Shown piece by piece: positions 23,091 to 35,034 of a stretch of DNA of 64,000 bases (position 1 is its first letter; the number at the start of each line of letters is the position of its first letter). The position numbers and the translations under genes are program-made. This DNA is from Anaeramoeba flamelloides (taxonomy: Eukaryota > Metamonada > Anaeramoebidae): assembly GCA_027625915.1 (NCBI GenBank), contig JANTQA010000030.1, forward strand, positions 806,001-870,000, read 5' to 3'. The notes under the pieces are model-generated. The model had not been told where the DNA came from and made no database searches. It saw only the letters and a list, made by a program, of their open reading frames with translations.

Positions 23091-23889
23091 AATTACGAGT
23101 ATATTATTAAATTTCAAATTTGAAAAAATTAGATTTTTTTTAGATTTTTGAGACTTTCTTGATTATTTTCATCTATATGAAAAATTTTAATGATTTTTAA
23201 GGTTTGTGGTGGAAAAATCAAAAAAATTATTTTATTGTTGATAGTATTTTATTTCAAAAATTCTACAAAATCCTTAATGCTGAAATCACTAATACTTGAT
23301 ATTTTTAAAATTGGTTCGAAGCCCAATTTTAACTAATAAAGTTAAGTGTAAAAATCCCCCCCCCTTAAAACCCATTACAAAAGTATAATTGGTGTGTTAA
23401 TTATTGTTGTTTTTTTCAAAATACTTGCCAAAATTCTCTAATATCCAAGCAAAACTACCCAAATCTACCCTAAAACACCTTAACCTATCTCAAAAAAAGA
23501 ACTTTTAAACGACCACAACCAATATATTTCAATGGGATTGACTATTTGGAAAAAATGAGAATTTGATGAGTGCTGAAAAATAATTATTTTCTTAAAATAA
23601 TATTTATCATTTATAATAGTAATCCAGAGTTTTAACTGTTTGAAAAAATCTAAAAGAAACATATTATTGAACAATAAATTGTTAATTTTTACACTAATAA
23701 TAACATAATAAAATTGACATTTTGAGATAATTGTTTTTACAATTTCTTTATCAAATGATATGATAGAAACTTAAAATAATAAATATTAAAAAAATAAATA
23801 AATACACCCGAAAATAGTTTATAAATATATAAAACAAATCTAACCAACCAATATACTCGAATTCAAATTTTTACACATATTTAAAATGT

Positions 23890-24400
23890 TAAAACAATCA
23901 CTATAATACAATTTCATTCAAATTGGTAATAATTTTGATTGTTTAATAAATAGAGAAAACCATTTTTTGATATTTTAGTTTTTTATTTTGATTTCATTTT
24001 TTGAATAAGTAAACTGTTTCTGTGTTCAAAATTTTTCAAAATATTGATATTATACTAAAGTTACTTTCTATAAATTACTAGAACTCAAATAAAATTAGTT
24101 AATGATGTCTAACCCCTGATCAATTATTCTTTGTAAATAGGATTTTTACAAATTTCTTAATAAATTTATTTTGTTTTACTTATCTCCAAATTTGTAACAT
24201 ACGGATAATTTATTAATATTGATAATTATTGAATTTTTGTTTTATGGATATTGTAGTTTATTAACAATTGTTAACATTTCAATTAATGAATCATTCTAAT
24301 TTAGTATTTCTTCAAGAATTGATTAAAAGAGATTTTTTTTTTCAAAAGTTATTTTTTCGGTGTATTAAAGATTTAGAATTGGAGTTTATGTTGTGAAAAA
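23890..24400 (+). repeat. Dispersed repeat family I, copy 2
   Basis: Collinear with 18230-18800. It abuts the partial family B copy that starts near 24440. Confidence 0.65.
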
Positions 24401-24439
24401 TTTGAAAAACTAGAATTCTTAGGCCCCATTAAGAAATAA

Positions 24440-24960
24440 ACATAATGTTAATTTTGAATTTCTACTCCTATTGTAATAATAAATAGGAAACAATTTTCAC
24501 TTTATTTTCCATGCTTTTCTTTTAGAAAACAAGTCTCCAAACAAACTTTGTTGGTATTTGTTGTCTCTATTTAAAAAAGGAAATGAATGTGAAGTGAACA
24601 ATTTTCATATTTTAATCTTCAATTTCGGATCAAAATAAAGTCCAATAGAAATCAATATATTCATTCTACGCTCAGACTTTCAATGACCTTAAAATAACAT
24701 TTTTTTTTGCTTTGTGACAATAAATCTTCTAATAAAAAAAAAAAAATTAAAAAAAAAGAAAAAAAGTAGAAAAATGTTTTCAATTGTGAAATTTCCTAAA
24801 TTAATTTTTTTCTTATGGTACCCACTCAAATTAACTTTAATACTTATAATTCATCTATTACAATTGAATTCCTTATGCTGGAAAATCGTTTATTTTAAAC
24901 TAGAAATTTTGGTTCAAAATCTTGCGAGTACACAAGATTTACTATCAAAGTCTTGAAAAA
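24440..24960 (+). repeat. Dispersed repeat family B, partial copy 4
   Basis: Shares with copy 3 (53805-54490) the block around ACAATTTTCACTT, CCAAACAAACT / CCAAACGAAGT, TGTCTCTATTT and GGAAA that copies 1 and 2 lack. The same block recurs alone at about 49225-49315. The right part matches all copies. Confidence 0.65.
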
Positions 24961-25019
24961 CTCTATTTTTTAAGGGAATTTCATCTATCAAAAAAAAGTT
25001 TAAAATTAAAGTCTGTAAT

Positions 25020-25735
25020 TAATTGAAGGTAATCATATTAGTTCTCCATGGTTTAAATCTGCCTTGAAAATTTTGATTGGTAAAATAGTACTATTTGTTG
25101 ATTTCCATCAATAGGCAATTATCCTTTTAACTAGGAAAAAACCCAACGATTTCAGAAAAAACAAATCAGCATTTCTGATTCAAATTCAAAGGCTTAATCA
25201 TCAACACTCCAAAGTTGAAAAATATCTTGTTTAAATTGGTCTCGAAATGTTGTTTAGTAGCTAAAAAATTAGATTTTTTAAAAAATAAAATAATTAACTA
25301 ATAGATAATTTTTAAAAAATTATTGTTTATATGTAAAAAATATATGATAAATACAACTATCTTTATAAAAAGGAAACTAAAACTAATCAGTTTTTGGATT
25401 TTTATTCAAATGAGTATTGATTTATTCTTTGAAATTAAATAATCCCAAAAATAGTTACTTTTGGGAGTTTTAAAATCTGAATTTTCAAGACTGGAATAAT
25501 ATTATTTTAGGTTTATATTTTTGTCTTTGATAAAGAAATTAAAAAAAAATTATTTCCACAAAATGGCAAATTTTAATTGTAATCATTAGTAAAAAATCAA
25601 ATAATTTATTGTTAAATAATATTTTTTGATAGATTTTTTAGAGTCACCTTAACCATGGATTACTAATATCATTTAAATTCCATTACAACTTACTTTGATT
25701 ATATGCAAATCTAGGGTGACATGAATGCCTTAAGA
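25020..25735 (+). repeat. Dispersed repeat family E, copy 2
   Basis: Collinear with 12955-13700. It ends about 80 bp before the 3' end of the Frag1/DRAM gene. Confidence 0.75.
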
Positions 25736-25812
25736 CTGTAATTTTACACTTGTATTGCCAACCAAAATTTCATAACTCATCATTAATAATTATTGTCAAT
25801 GAAGGAAGACAT

Positions 25813-26742
25813 TTAAAGTTTTTCATCGTCTGAAGAATTGTTTGGTGATTGGTGGACTAGGTAATCATTTTCAGTATTAATTTGTAAATTATTCGGATTG
25901 CTATCTTGACTTGATTTCGGATCCTGTAAGTTGCTTTCAGACTCGCAGAGAGAATAATAAGAAAAAACATGAACACGTTTTAATTCCTTATAAAAAGAAG
26001 TATAATGCGCCATGATCGAGATTACCATCAAATATTGGAAAACTGCACCAAATTGCATTGTTGTAATTCTTTTTTGTTCTTGATCTTTGGGGAAATAGAT
26101 GTTTTGTAGTATTTGTTGCATCACAAAAGAAAGAACAAGCAAAGAAAGTACAAAGATCTTTAACTTAAAAGAACCCTTTGTCTCTTTCTCTTTATGAAGC
26201 TTATTTTTCACCATAAAGACCAAATAGGAAAGTGTGTGGATCATTGTCGAAATGAATAAACAATTTGTAAGAGTTAAATGGATATTGGAATGCCAAGTAA
26301 TATTGTTTTTTAATTCCTGGGCTTCCTCAGAATTATATTTCTTTGTATTCCAATCCAATTGCAACTCAAAGACGGCTTGGCCAAAAAGGCCGATCGAGGA
26401 CACTATTGCATTAAAGAAAAGCCACATCAACAGCTTTTTGTTCTGTGGATAAAGTGTGCGTTGTCTTACATAGACTAAATATTGTGTCCAACATAAAACC
26501 ACAGCAACGGAAGTAAAAACGATCGATGTGATGTAATGCTCGGGTCGGTGGTTTTCTGTCATTGAGATATAAGGAATTGCAACAATCACATGGTGAAGCG
26601 CCCTTGCGATAATATGGATTGTTATAAGATTTAGGATACCCACAACTGTTGCAATAATTAATACCCGATCAGGCCTGGTGATTGAAAGGTATTTATAACC
26701 TGCTGGCTCTTTTGGTTTTGTCGTAGTTTTTGTATTTGTCAT
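25813..26742 (-). CDS. Frag1/DRAM/Sfk1-family six-span membrane protein
   Basis: Family members are six-helix membrane proteins: DRAM in lysosomal autophagy control, Sfk1 and PGAP2/Frag1 in lipid and GPI-anchor biology. The 309-residue protein has hydrophobic spans at about 27-49, 71-92, 103-126, 154-178, 193-215 and 230-251. The first loop IPYISMTENHRPEHY (56-70) matches the family signature (P)YIS(D)T....PE, here with Met replacing the usual Asp. The last span FGAVFQYLMVISIMAHYTSFYKEL corresponds to the family's C-terminal EW...F...Y..F..E pattern, with Gln in place of Glu. The N-terminus is Lys/Thr-rich and the C-terminal 50 residues are polar and Ser/Asn-rich, probably cytosolic. Intronless; ATG at 26742. 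The subfamily (DRAM or PGAP2) is not resolved. Confidence 0.8.
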   Translation of the reverse strand: MTNTKTTTKPKEPAGYKYLSITRPDRVLIIATVVGILNLITIHIIARALHHVIVAIPYISMTENHRPEHYITSIVFTSVAVVLCWTQYLVYVRQRTLYPQNKKLLMWLFFNAIVSSIGLFGQAVFELQLDWNTKKYNSEEAQELKNNITWHSNIHLTLTNCLFISTMIHTLSYLVFMVKNKLHKEKETKGSFKLKIFVLSLLVLSFVMQQILQNIYFPKDQEQKRITTMQFGAVFQYLMVISIMAHYTSFYKELKRVHVFSYYSLCESESNLQDPKSSQDSNPNNLQINTENDYLVHQSPNNSSDDEKL

Positions 26743-29414
26743 TTGAAGAAAATATCAAAAAATGAAAAGATTACTTGTTACTTTTTGAATTTAAGGGCTA
26801 AGTTTTCTGGTGAAAACAGTGAAATTAATGGATAAAAACTTTCTCTTAAAAGAGTTCGTTTATCCTAGTTATATTTAGACATCGAAAATTTCTTTTTACA
26901 AGAAAGGCAAAATTTTCTCAATTGAAAGATTTTTCACAATTTTACCTCCATAGTAAAGATCGACATAAAAATTTGATTTTAATATGTTCAAATTTCCCTT
27001 TCAAATTTATAAATACAAAAAAATTTCCTCAAACTGTTCTCAATATTTTTTAAAGTTATTTTTACAAGTTTGAAATGTTTTCAAATTTTGGGTTTGTACT
27101 TGAAAATCCCTTTAATCCATTTTTTTTGAAAAATTTTCGATCATAAATCTAAATGAAAAAATTTAAGTTTTTTTTTTTTATTGTTTTGACTTAAACTTCG
27201 AAACGAGTATTTTTTTGTCCAATAACTTAAAAATGGAATATTCTTTTTGGAAAGTGAAATTAAAATAAAATAATATTGAAAATTCTTCTATATGGAAACA
27301 CAACCCTTAAGGAAGATAGATATCATGGAATTTGTAAAGTATATCGGTATTTTTTTTATTATGTTGAATAAAGTAATTAGGATTTTTTATGGATAGATTA
27401 GAATAATTTATTTTTCATAAAAATTGATTTTGTTCTTCAAAAAAAGGATGTTAATTTGGATTTTTATTTTTTATTCAAATTGTAAAACCTCAGTTACCAA
27501 CCCCTTAAAAATACAACTGTCAAGATTTTTAAATCACAAGAAAGATTATTTATAATAAATGATTTTACAGAAATTTACTAATGAATTACCATGAATCTCT
27601 CTCTCTACTAGACCATTCCCAACAAAGAGTAAAAATTTTATTTTATAATATCATTATTTAAACATATTCGATAAATGTAATCAAATCAACAAAATATTTA
27701 CCCTTCATTAATCGATCCTTTGTGACGTTTCAATTTTTTTTTTTTTTTTTTTTTGAATGGTTTTATTTGAATAATAGATGCCAGAGAATCTTATTATCAT
27801 TTAATATGATAATTTTTGATTTTTTTCCCATTATTCACCTTATTATGAATATATATTTTTTTTACATTTTTTCTTGAGCTGAATATTCTCTATTTCAGGA
27901 AGAAGAGTTAAAAGGAATAAGAAAAGTGGTTATTTACTTATACTGATATAATGAAACACAAAAGTCGGGAATAACATGAAAAAAAAGAAAGAAAAACGAA
28001 ACACAAAAATACCAGTGGTTAAAGAAAATCAGATAAATAAGAAAAAAGAAAATAAAACAATTAAACAAGGACCACATTGAAAAATTCAGAACAAATTATC
28101 AAAATAAATTAAAGTAAATAAAAGTTTCATGACTCTGATTTTGAATGTCTGAAATTAAAGATAATATTGATTTTTTTATTTTTTTTATTTATAAATTGTT
28201 TCTGAACGTATAATTCTTAAATTATATTTTTTGCTTTTACTTTTTCAACTTTATAATTTTTACTTTTTCAACTATATTCAAAATATAATTAAAGTATATT
28301 TTTATCATTTATTAACTTGGAATCTAAGATTTTATATTTAAACTTCATTTTAGGAAATTAAAGTAAAAGGGATCTAGAGTGTAATTTATACTTCTTCGAG
28401 AAAAATAATATCTGGAATGATCAGGTGTATAATTTGAAAATTATTTTTTTTTACAATCTTATCAGACAATTTTTTTTTTCAAATCAGATTAATCTTTAGA
28501 GAATTTACCATCTTCTATAATACTTATAACTGTATTTTATTGTTTCAAAAATCATTTGTTTTTTCCTTGTATTGCCCTTTTTTTCTTCAAAATAGTAGTT
28601 ATTTATTTTCACCAAAAAAGTTTGAATTTTTTATTTTTTTATGAATACTATCTTGAATTATTTTGAAATAGATATCAATAGGTATCGGTTTAATCTGTGG
28701 TAACATTCCACTTGATTTTATATTATTATTTACAAATTAAATTCTTTTAAATATAATTATTAATGAAATATATATATATATATAAATTCTTATCTTATTT
28801 GAAATATTCTATGATTAAAATGACGGAGGAGAATCTTTAAACTACAAATGTAAAGTTAGAATAGTTGCTTTTATTTTTTCGAAGGTTTAAAAATCGAAAC
28901 AATCTAAGAAACAAAAAATAAATAATAAGTAAAGGTATTATTATTTTCTTAAAGTTCAATTATTAAAAAAAAAAATTCTAAAAATAAAGGATCAAATTGG
29001 AAAATAAAAACAAAAATATTTCAAAAAATAGAGTTAAATTTTGAAGAAAAAATCGGTCTTCAAAAAAAACTCAACATTTTAATAAAAATCTAGAAATTTT
29101 TTACAAATTCCATTCATAAATTAAAATTTACTGAAAACATCAAGTAAGGAGTAACCTTTCAAAAGGATTTTAACATAGGTATACTATTATGTAGCAGATT
29201 GGATGTTGCCTTGGAACAAGAAAAAAAAAAATTAACATTTTTTTATTTTAATCTTGTTTTTTTATCTTTAAACACAATTATTTGCATACTTTCATCCAAA
29301 AAAAAGAACTCAAATATTTATAGAACTGTTCTTTTTATGAATTGAGAAAAGAAATCAAAATTATATATTTCATTTTTTCAAAAATATATTTTTCAATTGC
29401 CGTCATTATTCGTG
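26743..29414. other. 2.7-kb divergent intergenic region
   Basis: Upstream of both the Frag1/DRAM gene (-) and TRAPPC6 (+), so promoters of both must lie here; no core motif is obvious. Family G copy 1 is at 27830-28180. A weak LINE-tail-like piece is at about 28320-28410. A long T run is at 27729-27752 and a TA repeat at about 28770-28784. Confidence 0.55.
27830..28180 (+). repeat. Dispersed repeat family G, copy 1
   Basis: Collinear with 35390-35765. Shared blocks are GAATAT...TTTTTTTTACATT, GAGCTGAAT, AAATCAGAT, ATTAAAC(A)A(A/C)G and TGATTTTG(A/G)(A/G)TGT followed by AATTAAAGAT. No open frame spans it. Confidence 0.7.
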
Positions 29415-30398
29415 ATGGCTGTAGCTTATACAAGTTTTGAATTTTTATATTTTGAATACACAAAATATATTCTAGGATCTACTTCGTTGTTTGATCAATC
29501 TTTAAAAAGAAACAATTCAAATAGTAAAAACTTCCAACAAAGCAAAAAAGAAGAAGAAGAAGAAGAAGAAGAAGAAGAAAAAAAAAAAAAAAAAAAAAAA
29601 AGTAAAAAAAAAAAGGAAAAAAAATTCATCAATTTAGATGACAAATACCTTCTTAATTATTTAGAATCATTATTTATTTCACAACAAAAACTAATTAATG
29701 TTGGGTTCCGAATTGGAAGGAGGTTGGTTGAAAAATATTCGATTGAAGTACCGCGTCTTGTAGGTGATGAATCGAAACTAAAATATATTGCAAAGAATTT
29801 TTGGAAAAAGCTCTTTGGCAAAGCGATCAATAGTTTAAGAACGAACAATAATGGTACTTGGGTACTTCAAGACATCGAATTTAAATTGTTGAGTCACCTT
29901 TCTTTCCCCAAGACAAAGAAGAAGAGCGATCACAAATCAACATATCCTGGAGGAATGGAAAGATTCCCTCGCTTTTCTCAAAATTCTTTTTCATTTTCTT
30001 CGAATTGGGATGAATCAACAAAAGAACCCAATGAATTTAAAAAAAAGGATCTATCGTCAACAAAGAACAAGACAAGAAATTCTTCAAAATTACCTAGTTT
30101 TCAGTTTAACAAGCACACCAAAAAGATCAAAAAGACAATCGAAAAAGAAAAAAAATTTGAACAAGAACAGCAACTTGACAATAAGGCTGCTTTAAATTCC
30201 GAGAAAAAGGAATTTTTACAAAGGTATTTGTCTCTCTTCATTGGAATACTCCAAGGAGCAATCTCAAATTTAGGAATACAGTGTAAGGTATCGGTAGTGT
30301 GCAACAAGCTCCCAATTTGTATATTTACGATAAACAAAATTCCTCTTAACCCACAAAGCAGGTATTTACAAGAAAAAACCGAGAGTTCAAAAAATTAA
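29415..30398 (+). CDS. TRAPPC6: TRAPP complex subunit 6 (Trs33 family) with large inserts
   Basis: TRAPPC6/Trs33 is a small core subunit of the TRAPP complexes, the exchange factors for Rab1 and Rab11-class GTPases in ER-Golgi traffic. Family proteins are about 160 aa; this one is 327. Conserved blocks are FEFLYFEYTKYIL (8-20), VGFRIGRRLVEKY (96-108), KYIAKNFWKKLFGKAINSLRT (123-143), GTWVLQD (147-153), then YLSLFIGILQGAISNLGI and LPICIFTINK near the C-terminus. They are interrupted by a poly-Glu/poly-Lys stretch (about 44-70), coded by a GAA run passing into a long A run, and by a Ser/Asn/Lys-rich insert (about 166-276). The start is the ATG at 29415; upstream in-frame codons reach only a TTG. 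AATAAA at 30483-30488. Intronless. Confidence 0.9.
   Translation: MAVAYTSFEFLYFEYTKYILGSTSLFDQSLKRNNSNSKNFQQSKKEEEEEEEEEEKKKKKKKSKKKKEKKFINLDDKYLLNYLESLFISQQKLINVGFRIGRRLVEKYSIEVPRLVGDESKLKYIAKNFWKKLFGKAINSLRTNNNGTWVLQDIEFKLLSHLSFPKTKKKSDHKSTYPGGMERFPRFSQNSFSFSSNWDESTKEPNEFKKKDLSSTKNKTRNSSKLPSFQFNKHTKKIKKTIEKEKKFEQEQQLDNKAALNSEKKEFLQRYLSLFIGILQGAISNLGIQCKVSVVCNKLPICIFTINKIPLNPQSRYLQEKTESSKN
29548..29622 (+). repeat. Pure-purine GAA/A-run microsatellite inside TRAPPC6
   Basis: An uninterrupted GAA tract followed by a run of about 23 A, then a second A run. It encodes the Glu-then-Lys stretch. Such tracts are prone to slippage, so length may vary between alleles or be misassembled; a change not divisible by three would disrupt the frame. 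Confidence 0.85.
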
Positions 30399-32094
30399 AA
30401 CAATTTGTTCTTTCTTCTTCTTTTTTTTATAGTTAAATCACTTTTTGAAAAATTCTTTAAATATGAATATATTTATTTGCTGAATAAATTTCTCATAATT
30501 AATTTAAAGTTCTGACTTGTTGTTTTATTGTTTTTAACATACTAATAAATTCTATAATGTGAAAATACACTTTTAGTTCAATTTAGAGTTTTAGAAAAAT
30601 GATATATCAACTTTCAAATCATTTTGTTACAAACAAAAGTCTTGCTGTTGAACTAATTTCAAATTTTTATTAACATCTAGACAAAGTAAATTGTTTCTTC
30701 TTTTTTCTTCAATGCTTATAAAAACTTTAACAAAAATAGGAAATTGAACTAAAAATTTTAAAAATATATCTGTGAATTTATTAGTATTGGAATTTAAAAA
30801 TTAATTAATGGGCAACGAAAGATATTTTTACATCCAAAAAATGACATTTGTATGTTATAGATAAAGAATTAACAATCTATTGATAGCTGGATTTTTAACA
30901 GCTAATTGTTTTTTAATCTTTTTATTTTATCTTTTGTGAACTTTCCTTAATTTAATTTCCCCCAAAGCCAACACAAAATTAAACTATTTTTACATTCAGT
31001 TCCAGTTTTGAGACACAAACTTTGAACCAAATTTTAAGACACAAAAAAAATCTACGAATTAAGGAACATTTTTATGAAATTTTTTTTTATACACATATTT
31101 TTTTACTTGACTGAAAGTTTTGTGATTTAATTTAGATTTTTTTTTCATCCTTAATTTTTGTTTAAATTTTGTGTCTTAAGAGTAGAATTGGCTGTAATTC
31201 GGCGGTAAACAAATTTAAAAGAAAAATTTGAAAAAAGTAAAAAGTATAAGTAAATAAAAATTATTTCTATTTATTATTAAAAGTAAAATCAATAATTTTA
31301 CACTTATATTTTAAAAAAAGGGAATTTAAGTCGAATTTTATTTGGAATGATATTTATGCTTCTTCCCTCATTATAATAACGATAATATTCCATATTTTTT
31401 TCTTATTCTCGAAAATAATTAAAACTGATCAAAACATCCAAAATGTATAAATCATAAAAAGTATATAAAATTTATTTCAAATATACTAAAGTATTAATTT
31501 TTTTCCTATTGAATCGGATGGAATGTTTTATTAATAAAATAAATATATATATATTGTAAAAAATAATATTGTTCAAACTTATTACTTTGATTTTAAATTT
31601 TATAGTTTTTTTAGTAAAGTAAGAAAATAAATCCTTTTATTCAGGTATAAAATAAAATATTTAATGAAGATTTGATCGATTTTAAAGTATCAATCTGGTG
31701 AAAAATTTTGAGTAAACCTAAAGAAGTGAGCCGTAATCTTTTCACTTCCTATCCTATTCTTATGTAAAAAATTACAATCTATTTTGGCTATTTGGTTGCT
31801 TGACCAAACATAAATATAGATTTTTTGAACTGTGTGATCAAGAACAAATGTGCTTAAAAAAAAAATTTAAACATTTGATAATTTTTTTACTTTTTGATAA
31901 CTTCATTTATAATAAACACTATTGAATAATTGAAAGATCTTGAATCAAAAATTATTTTTCGAGGTATTTTACAATTAAAGTTGGAAAATCCAATTTTTCA
32001 GGTTATCTTAATATTTTTTTCAAATTTAATTGTAAAAAAATTGAATTTATTTTTTTTTCACAGTCTAGAGGTTATAATTATAAATTTTAAAAGT

Positions 32095-32880
32095 AGTTTA
32101 GATATAATAAATATCTTTCAAATGGATAATAAATTATTTTGACTATTAAAGAATTATTTATTGAAAAAAAACAAAACACTTTTTTTTTTTTTTTTGATTT
32201 TTCAGTTCATTTTTCTTTTTTAATTTTTAAAATAAACCTAAAATTAAAGTTAATTTTCGGTTTATTTCAATAAAAAAAAAAAATGGTAATCTACGAACAC
32301 TTTCCTTATTTTTTTTTAAATATTTGTAATTAACTGAAATTTTTTTAATTTTTCAGTTTATTCCAAAAAGGAAAAAAAACATCGTTAGCTTTTTCAGAAT
32401 TTAAAAGAATTGAGTAAAATCAAAGATTTTTCTCTATTATTTTTAACTCTGGAAAAACTAGGCACTCTACGGACACTTTCATTTACTTTTCAATAATTTA
32501 AAAGAATCGAGTAAAACCTATGGTTTTTACTCTATTAATTTGAATTCTGGAAAACCCATAACACAGCAATAATTATCATCAAGTTTTTTTTTTAGATATT
32601 TCTATGTTATTAGATGAGAAAAAAATTTACAAAACTATTTTTTATTATCAAAGTCAATATCTCCAAAATCAACTTAGTATAAAATTCATCCTTCTGTTTA
32701 TTTTGAATTTCTTCCTCGAAAAAACATTTTTTTTTCTAGACTATAGAATTTTAAAAAAGGTGGTTATACTAATAACAATACATACAATAGCTTCATGAAT
32801 TTGAAGTTCAGGTATTTTGATTATATAGTGAATAAACTTTATTATTAATGATCAAATGTCTATGAATGTATTAGTTTTGT
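32095..32880 (+). repeat. Dispersed repeat family A, copy 2
   Basis: Collinear with 4550-5420. The shared right part runs from TATCATCAAGTTTTT through ACTAATAACAATA, ATACAATAGC, TGAAGTTC and beyond. It differs by having two 75-bp hairpins in a row where copies 1 and 3 have one. Confidence 0.75.
32384..32558. repeat. 75-bp hairpin family, two tandem copies
   Basis: The first hairpin is 32384-32462 and the second 32481-32558. They are diverged from each other (AGTAAAATCAAAGATTTTTCT against AGTAAAACCTATGGTTTTTACT in the loop zone), yet each keeps its own self-complementarity at the loop. Confidence 0.75.
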
Positions 32881-33458
32881 ATTACTTTTATTTTTTAATT
32901 GTTTTTTTTTCAGGTTAGGGTGTTGCAATAAAAAAGATTTTAAACTTTAATAATCATTAATAAGATATACATATGTCTAAAATAAATTAACTTTAAAGGA
33001 TCTAATTCAAAAAGGCAAATTTCTGGAAATAGGATAAAAAATCATTCGTTATCAATTTTTTAACAAAATGGTTTTTTCTGTTGTCTCTATGATATTATTT
33101 TAAAAATATTAAAAAGAAATTCAAAAGAAAACTTAGAGCTTGTTCAACTAAGTATTAGAATTAAATAAACCACTGAAAAAAAGTCCAAATTTTGTTTTCT
33201 CTTCAGTTTAATATTAAGGTGACAGTCAACCTTATGAAGTAAATATTTTTGGAATATTTTGTTATAATGAATAATTCACCTTGTCCCTTATCTGAAAGTG
33301 AACAATTCTTGACAACAAAAAACAATCTCCTAATTTTTACAAGTGTTTGAGGTTGTTCAAATAGTCACTTTTAGATTAGATTTCAAAAATATTTGTAAAA
33401 AGCAAAAATATCATTTTTTTTCAACTTTCAAAAATTAATACTTCATAATTTATCAAAT

Positions 33459-33752
33459 ATGGGAGCTTCAAATTCCAAACACGAAAAAGACATCGCTTAC
33501 ATTAAAGAAAAAAACCAAGTTGAATCAATAATTAGGCTTGTTGATGTTTGTTTTGATCAGTGTGTCAACTCTTTTTCACGTAGAGATTTAAACAAACGCG
33601 AAAAGTTATGTACCACACAATGTGTTAAAAAATTTCTAGAATTCACTCAACGTATTGAAGAAAGAATTGAAGAACAATCTATTTCAGAAAGGCAAAAAAT
33701 GGAAACCAGAAGAAATGAAGAAATTAAAAAGCATTTTGCAAATCAAAACTAA
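33459..33752 (+). CDS. Small Tim-family (Tim8/9/10/13-like) twin-CX3C protein
   Basis: Small Tims form hexameric chaperones that carry hydrophobic precursors across the mitochondrial intermembrane space. This 97-residue protein has the twin motif C31-FDQ-C35, 15 residues, C51-TTQ-C55, followed by VKKFLEFTQRIEERIEEQ. This matches the family pattern C..C...F....L...E..C...C..KF....+I. Both disulphide-forming pairs are present. The N-terminus reads MGASNSK, a textbook N-myristoylation context (Gly2, small residues, Ser6), which is unusual for a small Tim. The C-terminal 25 residues are charged helix. ATG 33459; AATAAA at 33797-33802. If the organism has reduced mitochondria or hydrogenosomes, this implies that some carrier import machinery persists. 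The exact member (8, 9, 10 or 13) is not resolved. Confidence 0.82.
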   Translation: MGASNSKHEKDIAYIKEKNQVESIIRLVDVCFDQCVNSFSRRDLNKREKLCTTQCVKKFLEFTQRIEERIEEQSISERQKMETRRNEEIKKHFANQN

Positions 33753-35034
33753 AATAGAATTCGTTTTTAATCAAGCTATCCAGTAACAAATTTTTAAATA
33801 AAAAACAAAACAAAAACACAAAAAAATTAGTTTAGTGCTTTTTGCTTCTTTTTTTTTTTTTTTTCTTTTGTTCATTTTTCTTTTTTTGTTTTTATTTCGT
33901 TTAATAATAAACTGTTGAATAAAACCATGAAAAGAATTGGAGTCATATAAATTTTTTTTCCTTTTTGTAATTTCATAATGAAGAAGAGATTCTTTTCAAA
34001 TCAACCCGAAAAATTTTTTTTGGGAGAAGCAAAGTAATGATGCAAATAAAAAAATAAAACCCTTTTTCAGAAACCGTTCCATCAAATAAGGTTCGGAAGA
34101 ACTCAAAACAAACTTGTTCAAACATTATTTTTCAACACTTCTCTTTCCTCAATATTTTTTTTGTTTTACAATTTAATAAATTTGAAAGAGAAAAAACTTT
34201 TACCTCATCTTCTTTAATTTTTTGTTTTACAATAACTTTTACAAACCTAACATGAATAGTTATAAGACATGAGATTAATTGTATATTTTAAGATTGTCTT
34301 TTTTGAAATCGAAAATTCAATTTCTACTGGTTTTTGAAATTTTAAGGTGACCAAATTTCTCATCTTGATTATCTTTTTTAAATTCTCGAAATCTGAGTTT
34401 TGATTTAGGGATTCTTCCTGAATTCAATAGTACAAAACCATTGAATAAAAAAAAGGGTCCAAAAAAATAAATAGAGTTACGAATTACAGCTTACAACCAA
34501 TTTCTTTGAAAACTCTATTTGGATAAAAGGAAAATAAGGAAAATGAGGTGAAAATTTATTTGCATTTATTGGGCAAATATCAGTATAGAACAATAATTTT
34601 GATAAAATCAATTAGTTTTCTCTATTCTAAAATGTACTGTTTAGTATACCCTAGAAAAACAATTGCCCATTCATGGATAAAATTTTATATGAGAAAATTG
34701 ATTTCTATTGAATCATTTAAAAAATTTCAATTCTGTAGAATCATACGAAAACTTTTTTTTTCAAAGAAAGAGATACACAATTTGAATACCAAAAGAAAAG
34801 AAATCAAATAATTCACAGAAATCACAGAAATCACAGAAACAGAATAAATTTCAAAGTATTTTTCGATCATTGCTTCAGAGAATGTTTAAACCTGTGATTT
34901 TTTAATTTTGAAAATTGAAGATAGATCTAAACTAATGAAGAAATTTTTTTTATCAATTTTTTGTCAAATTTAAAATCAAACGAACCAAAAAATGGATAAA
35001 ATAATTTTTAATACCTATTATCTATTTTACAGTT

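Larger units (their letters stand above)
21725..25812. other. 4.1-kb intergenic repeat mosaic
   Basis: Almost filled with repeats in the order F (22090-23090), I (23890-24400), B partial (24440-24960) and E (25020-25735). The interval 23100-23890 shows nothing recognisable apart from a C run at about 23357. Confidence 0.65.
30399..33458. other. 3.1-kb intergenic region
   Basis: Family A copy 2 (32095-32880) with two adjacent 75-bp hairpins is the only clear structure. A LINE-tail-like fragment may lie at about 31290-31385. No gene was recognised; the short frames at 31930-32142 and 32604-32798 fall inside the repeat or in low-complexity sequence. Confidence 0.6.

Noticed and set aside
23310-23330. 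GGTTCGAA word tested as a tRNA B box
   Set aside because: No A box at the right distance and no cloverleaf stems. No convincing tRNA or rRNA gene was found anywhere.
34548-34811. 87-codon open frame
   Set aside because: GTG start, no recognisable motif, isolated between repeats; kept only as part of the gap description.
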